From contig JBCBGM010000038.1 of NCBI GenBank assembly GCA_038526735.1, forward strand, positions 1-28,142: a DNA stretch of 28,142 nucleotides, given 5' to 3'. Below, one piece after another: positions 22,260 through 28,142 of the stretch. A program made the translations under genes and the position numbers. The number at the start of each line of letters is the position of its first letter. Position 1 is the first letter of the stretch. The DNA comes from Rubricella sp038526735. Its GTDB lineage: Bacteria; Pseudomonadota; Alphaproteobacteria; Rhodobacterales; Rhodobacteraceae. The notes under the pieces are model-generated. The model made no database searches. It had not been told where the DNA came from and saw only the letters and a list, made by a program, of their open reading frames with translations.

Positions 22260-23047
22260 TCCGCGATTGGGCTGACTGCCGCGCGCCTGAGTTTGCGGGC
22301 CTCGACCCGATGCGCACGATCGCCGTGCTGCCCACGGCGGCGATTGAGCAGCACGGGCCGCATCTGCCCACCGGCACCGACACGATGATCGCGCAAGGCA
22401 TGCTCTCAGAGGTCGCGGCGCTGGGTGTGGGTGATCTCGATGTGCGGGTGTTACCGATCCAGGCGGTGGGCAAGTCGAATGAGCATCTGTGGGCGGCGGG
22501 CACGCTGACCCTCTCCGCCGAAAATGCGCTGCGGGTCTGGACGGATATCGGTCTTTCCGTCGCCCGCGCCGGGGTGCGCAAGATCGTCATCGTCAACAGC
22601 CATGGCGGCAATCTCGACCTGATCTCAATCCTCAGCCGTGAGTTGCGCGTGCAAGCGGGGATGCTGGCCGTGATGTGCCAATGGGGCAGTTTTGGGCATC
22701 CGGACGGGATGTATCCGCGCGAGGAGCTCGCCTTCGGCATTCACGGCGGTGATGTGGAAACGTCGTTGATGCTCCATTTCCGCCCCGACACGGTGGATAT
22801 GAGTGCCGCCAAAGACTTCCGCTCCACCGCGCAGGCGGGCGGATTGCAGCCCATCGGAGGGGTCAAATACGGCTGGGTCGCGAAAGACCTCAACCCGGAT
22901 GGCACTGTGGGCAATGCGGCTGCGGGCACAGCGGAAAAGGGCAAGGCCACAGCGGCGCATCAAGCGGCCAGGTTTGTCTCTCTCTTGCACGAAGTTGCTG
23001 CGGCTGACCTCAGCCGTTTTGCACCGGCCTCCGCACCCAATCCGTGA
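22256..23047 (+). CDS. Creatininase family amidohydrolase
   Basis: This 263-residue protein has the full creatininase metal site: E31 and H33 in AAIEQHGPHLP, D42 in TGTDT, H116 in VNSHGGN and E168 in GGDVETS. The family includes creatinine amidohydrolase, the FAPy deformylase ArfB and the mycofactocin peptidase MftE. All act on cyclic amides, formamides or small amide bonds. As the last gene of the second operon (overlapping the oxygenase by four bases) it probably opens the ring or removes an acyl group from the oxidised product. Creatinine itself is possible but would not explain the oxygenase and flavoproteins. Confidence 0.92.
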   Translation: MIRDWADCRAPEFAGLDPMRTIAVLPTAAIEQHGPHLPTGTDTMIAQGMLSEVAALGVGDLDVRVLPIQAVGKSNEHLWAAGTLTLSAENALRVWTDIGLSVARAGVRKIVIVNSHGGNLDLISILSRELRVQAGMLAVMCQWGSFGHPDGMYPREELAFGIHGGDVETSLMLHFRPDTVDMSAAKDFRSTAQAGGLQPIGGVKYGWVAKDLNPDGTVGNAAAGTAEKGKATAAHQAARFVSLLHEVAAADLSRFAPASAPNP

Positions 23048-23101
23048 CAGTGCGCGCCTGACGCGCTATGCGCCGGGGCACCTTTCAAGACGGCCCTCAC
23101 G

Positions 23102-23896
23102 TTGCGCAGCTTTCCCCTCATACTCGCTCTGTTGCTCGCGCACCCTCTGGCCGCGCAAGAGGATCCTTCCCTCACCGCCGAAGAGCTCTTTGAACTGCTC
23201 GACGCGCTTGAGGCGCAGCTCGACCCGCCCAAACTCACCGCAATCACTGGCGTGGCCTCTGCCCACACAGCACCGCATGGAGTTGGGTTTGTCGGCGTTG
23301 CGGGCACCAACAACCGCGAGCGCGCGCAAGAAGACAAGATCGACGGCTCTCTCGCGTTCGGCCTTGGCCTCGGCAACAGCGAGATCGTTGGCGCGCAAAT
23401 CGTGGTGGATGTTACCTCGGTCAAGCTCAACGGGTTTGGCGACTCCGGGATTGTGGGGGTCAAACTCAACCGCAGTTTCAGTGCATTCGGCCAGCCGATC
23501 ACCGCTGCACTCTCCGTCGACCAACTGCTGCCCTGGGGCGACTCAAAGGTGCTCAATCCTTCTGTCACACCGGTCATGACAACACGGTTTGAGGGGCCAG
23601 AGCTCTTGGGCACGCGCTGGCCACTCCTCTTTACCACGGGATACGAGTACCAGGCCAAGACGACCTACCGCGACAGCAACGCCTTTGCCGGCGTGGGCCT
23701 TGGTCTGACGCAAAACCTCGGCACGAGCGTCGCGCACAACGGAGAAGAGTGGACCATCGGCGCAATCGCTTCCATACCATGGGTTTCTGGTTTAGGATTT
23801 GGTGTCGCTGTCAGTGACGTCGCAAACGACAATTCAGATCGCCGCGCCATCGTCACTGTATCATACGCCCGCACTCTGTTCGGAGGGTCCCGATGA
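23102..23896 (+). CDS. Exported protein of unknown function, beta-rich (possible outer-membrane barrel)
   Basis: I recognise no family. The 264-residue protein appears to start at TTG, because no ATG or GTG lies in frame before a good Sec signal peptide (RSFPLILALLLAHPLAAQ). An acidic leader (EELFELLDALEAQ) follows. The rest consists of alternating short hydrophobic and polar strands with many Gly and Asn turns and aromatic residues near strand ends (GYEYQ, TVSYARTLF), compatible with a small beta-barrel or a periplasmic beta-sandwich. It overlaps the next gene by four bases. It follows the creatininase gene by 54 bases and may be read from the same transcript, but its role there is unclear. 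Confidence 0.7.
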   Translation: MRSFPLILALLLAHPLAAQEDPSLTAEELFELLDALEAQLDPPKLTAITGVASAHTAPHGVGFVGVAGTNNRERAQEDKIDGSLAFGLGLGNSEIVGAQIVVDVTSVKLNGFGDSGIVGVKLNRSFSAFGQPITAALSVDQLLPWGDSKVLNPSVTPVMTTRFEGPELLGTRWPLLFTTGYEYQAKTTYRDSNAFAGVGLGLTQNLGTSVAHNGEEWTIGAIASIPWVSGLGFGVAVSDVANDNSDRRAIVTVSYARTLFGGSR

Positions 23897-24387
23897 CCAG
23901 ACTTCTTTTGTCCGCCGCCGCTGTCGCAGTGTTTGCCACCACCGCATACGCAGGCCCGCGCCCGGTCGTGATTGGGCCGATCAAGGTTGGCCCCGTGCTG
24001 GAGGATGGCACGATTTGGCGGTTCACGGGCATTCCAGAAGATCAAGCCGGAGGGCCGGGCGCTGTGACCATAACCGGCGGCGGCGAGTTTGCCGAAACCC
24101 TCCCAGGTGTCACGGTGGGTGAGCGGCGTCAGCCTCCGGGCGTGCGGATGCCCGGCCTTCAGCCTACGCGCCCCGGTGCTCCGGGGCTGGCCGGGCCGCG
24201 CCTGTCTAACGATATTTCGCCTGAGCTTGGCCTGCAGGCCTTAAGCCGCATCGAGCGGTTGCAAAACAAGGTACCCGCAAGCAGCCCACACCAAACGGAG
24301 CTGTTGATCCTCGCAGAGGCGGTGATTGCAAAACTACCCCTCGATCAACAATCCGCAGCGCGTCTGCGGTTTGGCCTGACCGAATAA
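23893..24387 (+). CDS. Exported protein of unknown function
   Basis: This 164-residue protein has a Sec signal peptide (about residues 1-20, ending AYA-G), a Gly/Pro-rich middle (GERRQPPGVRMPGLQPTRPGAPGL) and a helical C-terminal domain with QALSRIERLQNK. The middle looks disordered. It has no family I can name. It is translationally coupled to the preceding exported protein (ATGA overlap), suggesting the two act together in the envelope. An intrinsic terminator follows. Confidence 0.72.
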   Translation: MTRLLLSAAAVAVFATTAYAGPRPVVIGPIKVGPVLEDGTIWRFTGIPEDQAGGPGAVTITGGGEFAETLPGVTVGERRQPPGVRMPGLQPTRPGAPGLAGPRLSNDISPELGLQALSRIERLQNKVPASSPHQTELLILAEAVIAKLPLDQQSAARLRFGLTE

Positions 24388-24405
24388 AGGCCTCACCAGT
24401 GGTTG

Positions 24406-24434
24406 AACGCCGGGCCCGAGCCCGGCGTTTTTTT
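24406..24434 (+). terminator. Rho-independent terminator
   Basis: The stem AACGCCGGG (24406-24414) pairs perfectly with CCCGGCGTT (24421-24429) around a six-base loop, and seven T follow from 24428 to 24434. It ends the transcript of the two exported proteins and probably the whole second operon. Confidence 0.93.
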
Positions 24435-24449
24435 ATGCACAAATGGTTT

Positions 24450-24707
24450 TTACCAAACCGCGATAATGTCACCCGCAGTGGTCGCCGTGGCGTGAATGCG
24501 TGCCGCGCGGACCGGCAGCCAGCCAGACGCGGCTTTAAACGTGACCGTATCACCACCGGTCATGGTGACGGTGATATCACCCGCCGAACCGATATAGATC
24601 GCCCGCGCCGAGATCGGCAGATCAACCCCATCATCAGGTGTGACGACAGCAGCGTGATGCGCCGGGCTGTCGAGCGCGGATGCATGTTTAGAGAATAGGT
24701 CGGCCAT
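24450..24707 (-). CDS. Spike base protein, RCAP_rcc01079 family (GTA/phage head spike)
   Basis: The 85-residue protein matches the small beta-rich spike base family named after R. capsulatus rcc01079, a component of the gene transfer agent head spikes. It starts MADLFSKHASALDSPAHHAAVVTPDDG, then ISARAIYIGSAGDITV, GGDTVTFKAASGWLPVRAARI and TTAGDIIAVW. A strong GGAGGG lies nine bases before the ATG. In GTA genomes this gene lies outside the main GTA cluster, often with a fibre gene. No fibre or other capsid gene is found here, so this is an isolated copy between an exported-protein operon and tRNA-Tyr. Confidence 0.88.
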   Translation of the reverse strand: MADLFSKHASALDSPAHHAAVVTPDDGVDLPISARAIYIGSAGDITVTMTGGDTVTFKAASGWLPVRAARIHATATTAGDIIAVW

Positions 24708-24844
24708 GGCACGATCCCTCCAAAGCAGGGGCGGCCAAACCGCCCGGTTACAAGAAAGCCTGCTCCGAAAGGCAACCCTCCGGACGCGCGCGAGCGATTA
24801 CGCCGCGCAAGGTAAAGGACTGGTAAAGGAAGGGGGCGCTTAGG

Positions 24845-24930
24845 TGGTGGAGAGGGCTGGATTCGAACCAGCGTAGGGTTTCCCCGACGGATTTACAGTC
24901 CGTTGCATTTGACCGCTCTGCCACCTCTCC
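24845..24930 (-). tRNA. tRNA-Tyr (anticodon GTA)
   Basis: Read on the minus strand this is a class II tRNA. Acceptor arm GGAGAGG pairs with CCTCTCC, the D-arm is GGCAGAGCGGTC, the anticodon arm is GGACTGTAAATCC with anticodon GTA, then comes a long variable arm (CGGGGAAACCCTACG) and the T-arm GCTGGTTCGAATCCAGC. CCA is encoded at 24845-24847. It is divergent from rlmB. Confidence 0.97.
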
Positions 24931-25067
24931 ACGGGCCGCGCGCTGCGGTGGGCGGACCGATAGCGCGGGTGCGCCGGGCGTGCAAGGCGAAAGGGCCGCA
25001 TCGAGGCAAAACTCTGCGCAGTGCGCTGCGAGTTGTGCCGGGCGGGCAAACCGGGCAAAGAGCGGCC

Positions 25068-25826
25068 ATGTCCCGCGCACCCGATAAACGCTTTCACCGC
25101 CCCAAAGAGCAGGCCAGCACGGTCTGGCTGTTCGGGATACACGCCGTGCGCGATGCGCTTTTGAACCCTGCCCGTACCCGCCACCGGCTGATCGTCACGA
25201 AAAACGCGGCTGACAGGCTTGGGGAGGCGATCCCCACGTCCGGCATGGCGCCCGAGATGGCCGACGCGCGGAAGTTTCCGGCCCCGATCGACCCCGGCTC
25301 TGTGCATCAGGGTGCCGCGTTAGAGGTCAGCCCGCTCGACTGGGGCTCCGTCTCTGAGCTCTGTGCGCCACAAAACGAGGCGCCGCTCGTGGTGCTCCTC
25401 GACCGCGTGACTGACCCGCACAACGTCGGCGCAATCCTGCGATCTGCTGAGGTATTCGGCGCCCGCGCCGTCATCGCCCCGCACCGCCACTCCGCCCCAG
25501 AATCAGGTGCGCTGGCCAAAACCGCCTCTGGCGCGCTGGAGCGGCAGCCCTATCTGCGCGTCCCAAACCTCGCCCGCGCCATGTCTGCGCTAAAAGAGAT
25601 GGGCTACACCATACTCGGCCTTGATGGAGAGGCCGAGACCGACATCGCCACCGCCCTACCCCAAGGCCCGCTGGCCATTACCTTGGGCGCGGAGGGGCCT
25701 GGCCTGCGCGAGCTGACGCGCCAAAGTTGCGACGCCCTGGTCAAGATCCCCTTCGCCCGCGACTTTGGCTCGCTCAACGTCTCTAACGCGGCTGCCGTTG
25801 CGCTTTATACCGCCTCCATGCGTTGA
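25068..25826 (+). CDS. rlmB: 23S rRNA (guanosine-2'-O-)-methyltransferase RlmB-like, SpoU/TrmH family
   Basis: This 252-residue protein has an N-terminal substrate-binding domain beginning VWLFGIHAVRDALLNP (19-34) and a C-terminal SPOUT domain with all three SpoU motifs: DPHNVGAILRSAE (117-129, with N119 and R125), LGAEGPGLR (206-214) and GSLNVSNAAAV (234-244). It methylates a guanosine 2'-OH, most likely G2251 of 23S rRNA. I chose the ATG at 25068, since the frame upstream runs into the tRNA gene. It reads away from tRNA-Tyr. Confidence 0.93.
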   Translation: MSRAPDKRFHRPKEQASTVWLFGIHAVRDALLNPARTRHRLIVTKNAADRLGEAIPTSGMAPEMADARKFPAPIDPGSVHQGAALEVSPLDWGSVSELCAPQNEAPLVVLLDRVTDPHNVGAILRSAEVFGARAVIAPHRHSAPESGALAKTASGALERQPYLRVPNLARAMSALKEMGYTILGLDGEAETDIATALPQGPLAITLGAEGPGLRELTRQSCDALVKIPFARDFGSLNVSNAAAVALYTASMR

Positions 25827-25857
25827 CACGGGGCCACCCGGCCCACACCTAACCCCC

Positions 25858-26172
25858 ATGGAACCGGTCACAAAAATCGCCACATGCTCCTACTGCGGCA
25901 CCCGCTCGACGCTGGTGTTCGACAGCGCCCGGCATGAGCTGGTCTGCCCGGCATGCCGCGCGCCCCTGCATGTGATGAAGCCGGTGCCCAAACCCGTTGA
26001 GCATGTCGCCCCCAAGGCCAAAGCCAAACCGGTGAAGCCCTACAAGCCCAGCTCAGACGCAAAATACCGCGTCGAGCAGCCCTGGCAAAAACCGAAGAAA
26101 AAGAAAAAGCGCAAATCCTTCCTCAAAAAGGCCTTTGACGAGGTCGAGGATCTGTTCGACCTCTTCGACTGA
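25858..26172 (+). CDS. Small zinc-ribbon protein with lysine-rich tail
   Basis: The 104-residue protein has an N-terminal zinc ribbon made of CSYC (C10, C13) and CPAC (C30, C33), then a Pro/Lys-rich linker (KAKAKPVKPYKPSS), a very basic stretch of consecutive lysines (about residues 79-88) and an acidic amphipathic end (FDEVEDLFDLFD). It is probably a nucleic-acid or protein adaptor; the exact role is unknown. I chose the ATG at 25858 because residues before it read into the rlmB end. It follows rlmB by 31 bases and may be co-transcribed with it. Confidence 0.78.
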   Translation: MEPVTKIATCSYCGTRSTLVFDSARHELVCPACRAPLHVMKPVPKPVEHVAPKAKAKPVKPYKPSSDAKYRVEQPWQKPKKKKKRKSFLKKAFDEVEDLFDLFD

Positions 26173-26257
26173 TCGCGCGCGCTCACGCTTCGGTGAGGGT
26201 GCTTCCATGGCGCAGGCTCTGCCCCCATTCTCCGCTCAACCAGACAGGAGAACCGCC

Positions 26258-26740
26258 ATGACCCTTACCCGCCGCCACGCCCTTTTGCTGGGTGCCTCTG
26301 CCGCCGCCGCGACAGCCTTTGCAACCTCCGCCCAAGCCGCGGAGCCACCTGTATTTTCCGCCGCCAAGTCGCGCCTGTCTTTTGGCGGGGAGTATGCGAT
26401 CCGCGGCACCGACCCGGTGGGCTATTTCACCGAAGGACGCCCGGTGGACGGCACCGAAGACTTTACCTCAGACTGGATGGGTGCCACCTGGGCCTTTGCC
26501 TCCGCCGAGAACAAAGCGCTCTTTGATGCAGACCCAGAGGCTTATGCCCCGCAATACGGCGGCTACTGCGCCTGGGCCGTGAGCCAGGGCTACACCGCCT
26601 CGACCGTGCCCGAGGCCTGGCACATCCACGAAGGCAAGCTCTACCTCAACTTCTCCCGCGGGGTGCAGCGCCGCTGGCTGGGCGACGTGCCGGGCAACAT
26701 CGCCAACGGCGACGCCAACTGGCCCAGCGTGCTGGGGTAA
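26258..26740 (+). CDS. Tat-exported YHS domain-containing protein
   Basis: This 160-residue protein begins with a twin-arginine-like signal (TRRHALLLGAS, cleavage after about residue 27, AQA-A). It then has the YHS-type domain: YAIRGTDPVGYFTEGRPVDGTEDFTSDWMGATWAFASAENKALFDADPEAYAPQYGGYCAW (about 44-105), with the conserved GYF, W-F and GGYCAW positions, ending with a conserved WHIHEGKLYLNFS. YHS domains of this kind are thought to bind metals; the periplasmic role is unknown. CAGGAG lies ahead of the chosen ATG. Confidence 0.88.
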   Translation: MTLTRRHALLLGASAAAATAFATSAQAAEPPVFSAAKSRLSFGGEYAIRGTDPVGYFTEGRPVDGTEDFTSDWMGATWAFASAENKALFDADPEAYAPQYGGYCAWAVSQGYTASTVPEAWHIHEGKLYLNFSRGVQRRWLGDVPGNIANGDANWPSVLG

Positions 26741-26745
26741 TTAAT

Positions 26746-26772
26746 CACGTCCCGGACCAGATCCGGGACCTC
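26746..26772. repeat. REP-like palindrome R7
   Basis: GTCCCGGA-N5-TCCGGGAC (26749-26769) has the same eight-pair, five-base-loop architecture as the copies at 6.5-9.6 kb. A compensatory change in both arms (GTCC/GGAC instead of GCCC/GGGC) shows that pairing is under selection. It lies right after the YHS gene. Confidence 0.8.
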
Positions 26773-26798
26773 GACGAACAGTTCGCGACACAGCGCGC

Positions 26799-26822
26799 GC
26801 CAGACATGTCGGTCGGTCTGGC
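26799..26822. other. Hairpin in the YHS / CoA-binding spacer
   Basis: GCCAGAC (26799-26805) and GTCTGGC (26816-26822) form a perfect seven-pair stem with a ten-base loop in the 400-base gene-free stretch 26741-27140. There is no T run, so it is not an evident terminator. Confidence 0.5.
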
Positions 26823-26889
26823 ACGTGCGGCGCCGCTGCGCGACTTGATTCCGCGCAAAAGTCCCCGTCCCGGCCTCGTGCTAGGACCT

Positions 26890-26904
26890 TGCCGTGTAAC
26901 GGCA
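26890..26904. promoter_or_regulatory. Candidate operator dyad TGCCGT-GTA-ACGGCA
   Basis: A perfect six-base dyad with a three-base spacer lies about 80 bases upstream of the structured RNA candidate, where a transcription factor site could sit. No regulator is encoded nearby. Confidence 0.35.
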
Positions 26905-26970
26905 GACGCCGCACGCCCCCTCATCTTCCGTTCACAAAACCACCCTTGAGGTAACGAAATCTTCACGATT

Positions 26971-27103
26971 GAGGGAGAGCCTAAGACAGTGACGGCTTAG
27001 TCGGTTATGTTCATCTTCGAAGTGGCGGATGAACGACCGTCCTTCGTCACACTGTCCCTCGTTCCAATACTTTCGCCCGTGGCTCACACCACGGGCGTTT
27101 TTT
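26971..27103 (+). ncRNA. Structured RNA candidate (sRNA or attenuating leader) with intrinsic terminator
   Basis: The stretch folds into one long rod. GAGGGA (26971-26976) pairs with TCCCTC (27055-27060). ACAGTG and then ACG (26986-26994) pair with the segment 27045-27055 across a two-base bulge. CGGT (27002-27005) pairs with ACCG (27036-27039), and GTTCATC (27009-27015) with GATGAAC (27028-27034) around a 12-base loop. A perfect intrinsic terminator follows at 27074-27103. No ORF fits this region. It could be a free-standing small RNA or a leader controlling the CoA-binding protein gene 38 bases on. I cannot match it to a named family. Confidence 0.55.
27074..27103 (+). terminator. Rho-independent terminator
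   Basis: CGCCCGTGG (27074-27082) pairs perfectly with CCACGGGCG (27089-27097) around a six-base loop and is followed by six T. It works only on the plus strand (no T run on the other side). It ends an upstream RNA, since the next gene starts at 27141. Confidence 0.93.
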
Positions 27104-27140
27104 CTTGGCCAAGCGCCGCCCGCGCCCCTACACCAGCGCC

Positions 27141-27614
27141 ATGACCGACTACACGAACGCCGACCTGCGCCGCATTCTGACCAGCGTCAAAACCATCGCC
27201 TGCGTCGGCGTGAGCCTCAATGAAATCCGCCCAAGTTTTTACGTCGCGCGCTATCTGTCGCTAAAAGGCTTTACCGTCTTCGGCGTGAACCCGCGCTACG
27301 CCGGCCAAACCGCGTTTGGCCAACCCATTGCGGCCAGCCTCGCCGACCTGCCCCAGCCGGTCGATATGGTCGATATCTTTCGCCGCTCCGAGCAAGCCGG
27401 AGATGTGGTGGACGAAGCACTCGCTCTGCCCACGCCCCCCAAGGTCATCTGGATGCAAATCGGCGTGGTTAACGAGGCCGCGGCGGCGCGCGCTGAGGCC
27501 GCCGGAGTAGAGGTCATCATGAACCGCTGCCCAAAGATCGAATATCAACGCCTCTTCGGCGAGTTGCGCATGGGCGGCTTCAATACCGGGATAATTTCCT
27601 CTCGTCTCGATTAG
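27141..27614 (+). CDS. CoA-binding domain protein (YccU-like)
   Basis: The 157-residue single Rossmann-like domain belongs to the CoA_binding_2 family. It has IACVGVSLNEIRPSFYVARYLSLKGF (19-44), VFGVNPRYAGQTAFGQP (46-62), a VDIFRRSEQAGDVVDEA segment (77-93) and the terminal MNRCPKIEY. It resembles the CoA-binding domain of succinyl-CoA synthetases but has no catalytic partner, and its role is unknown. I chose the ATG at 27141; the frame upstream of it runs into the terminator. No clear ribosome-binding site is visible. Confidence 0.88.
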   Translation: MTDYTNADLRRILTSVKTIACVGVSLNEIRPSFYVARYLSLKGFTVFGVNPRYAGQTAFGQPIAASLADLPQPVDMVDIFRRSEQAGDVVDEALALPTPPKVIWMQIGVVNEAAAARAEAAGVEVIMNRCPKIEYQRLFGELRMGGFNTGIISSRLD

Positions 27615-27645
27615 TGCTCCAGCTCTCATCGTGCAATCAAAGCAC

Positions 27646-28142
27646 TCAGCCAGCAATTCTCTTTTTGAGTGGAATAACGTTGGCTTGCGAGTGATTTGAG
27701 TAGGTGTCCCACGTTGGTGAATAGTCTGCCGCTTGATTTCCCCAGACTGTCCAACCTCGACGAGGACCTCTTGCAAAAATTTCGAGCCTGTCCCCAAAGC
27801 TACACTTTTCAATGAGATCGTATTGCTCATCTGGCTTGCGGCTGTGCTCCCTCTTTTGCTTGCTAATGATGTTTTCTTGAGAGCGGCCCGGCTGGAGTGT
27901 TCTAGCATTCTTCCCACGCACACCAAAAAGGAGAACCTCGGTGACGTTTCTAAAATAGAAGCCTACGCCGCGTCGATCTGGACCTCCGTCCTTCCTAATT
28001 TTATACCAAATAATATTACTCTTATATTTGAAGCCCCAGTGCTCCATGACCTTTAATCCCTCAGGAAGCAGTGCGTTCGGAACCCACAAATACAAATGGG
28101 CCGGATCGCCAGCAACGGCTTCCACAGGCAGATCGCAGATCT
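27646..28142 (-). CDS. MT-A70 family adenine-specific methyltransferase, C-terminal part (cut by window end)
   Basis: The open frame runs off the right edge, so only about 165 C-terminal residues are present and the catalytic DPPW motif must lie outside. The visible part has AHLYLWVPNALLPEGLKVMEHWGF, KSNIIWYK, VTEVLLFGVRG, the family signature EHSRKPDEQYDLIE, and RRGWTVWGNQ. This is typical of bacterial and phage MT-A70 DNA adenine methylases. A GTG at 28125 is an artefactual start, since homology continues upstream of it. Base composition is visibly poorer in GC than the rest of the window, and codon choice differs, suggesting recent acquisition. Confidence 0.85.
   Translation of the reverse strand, partial: ICDLPVEAVAGDPAHLYLWVPNALLPEGLKVMEHWGFKYKSNIIWYKIRKDGGPDRRGVGFYFRNVTEVLLFGVRGKNARTLQPGRSQENIISKQKREHSRKPDEQYDLIEKCSFGDRLEIFARGPRRGWTVWGNQAADYSPTWDTYSNHSQANVIPLKKRIAG

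Noticed and set aside
24903..25067. Longer N-terminus for the rlmB protein
   Set aside because: The extension would overlap the tRNA-Tyr gene and is not like the family; the ATG at 25068 begins right before the substrate-binding domain.
26745..26966. Minus-strand 73-codon frame after the YHS gene
   Set aside because: Overlaps a palindromic repeat and hairpins, has Arg/Ser-rich composition, no signal and no family pattern.

Overview
The window is GC-rich DNA from an alphaproteobacterium, most likely a member of the Rhodobacterales (Roseobacter/Rhodobacter group). This rests on an RCAP_rcc01079-type GTA spike base protein gene, the style of the NMT1/THI5 transporters, the hydantoinase/carbamoylase layout and the dispersed CCCCGG-type palindromes. 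No 16S or other decisive marker is present, so the assignment is an inference.

Layout. (1) 1-2200: C-terminal part of a polytopic membrane protein, a GtrA-family flippase-like protein, and a convergent SAM methyltransferase. The first 74 bases are an exact reverse complement of 1136-1209, near the end of the first gene. (2) 2246-5055: an orphan fused oligopeptide-type ABC ATPase on the minus strand, divergent from a YdcZ-type DMT protein and a GNAT acetyltransferase. (3) 5262-12780: a catabolic cluster with an M20 beta-ureidopropionase/N-carbamoyl amino acid hydrolase, a GIY-YIG protein, a dihydropyrimidinase, a small unknown ORF, a complete NMT1/THI5-type ABC importer (ATPase, two permeases, binding protein) and a DUF1330 protein. 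(4) 12791-14423: minus-strand PEP mutase/isocitrate lyase-like and RidA-like genes, and a plus-strand GFA-family gene. (5) 14631-23047: a second NMT1/THI5 importer (binding protein, ATPase, one permease), followed with 4-bp stop/start overlaps by a cytosine-deaminase-like amidohydrolase and a GlcD-like FAD oxidase, then (after a 106-bp spacer) two flavodoxin-fold NAD(P)H oxidoreductases, an isopenicillin-N-synthase-like 2-oxoglutarate/Fe(II) oxygenase and a creatininase-family amidohydrolase. (6) 23102-27614: two exported proteins of unknown function, an orphan GTA/phage spike base protein, tRNA-Tyr, rlmB, a zinc-ribbon protein, a Tat-exported YHS-domain protein, a structured RNA candidate with an intrinsic terminator, and a CoA-binding (YccU-like) protein. 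(7) 27646-28142: an MT-A70 family methyltransferase in visibly more AT-rich DNA, cut by the window end.

How the genes work together. Regions 3-5 read as uptake and breakdown of nitrogen heterocycles. The first module takes up a pyrimidine- or hydantoin-like compound, opens the dihydro ring (dihydropyrimidinase) and removes the carbamoyl group (carbamoylase). The dihydropyrimidine dehydrogenase that would supply its substrate from uracil is not in the window. The second module has its own importer, a deaminase, several redox enzymes, an oxygenase and a second ring-opening amidohydrolase. I cannot match that combination to any characterised pathway, and it is the best candidate for an undescribed system here. 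Palindromic REP/REPIN-like elements are concentrated in the spacers of the first module and bracket its GIY-YIG gene.
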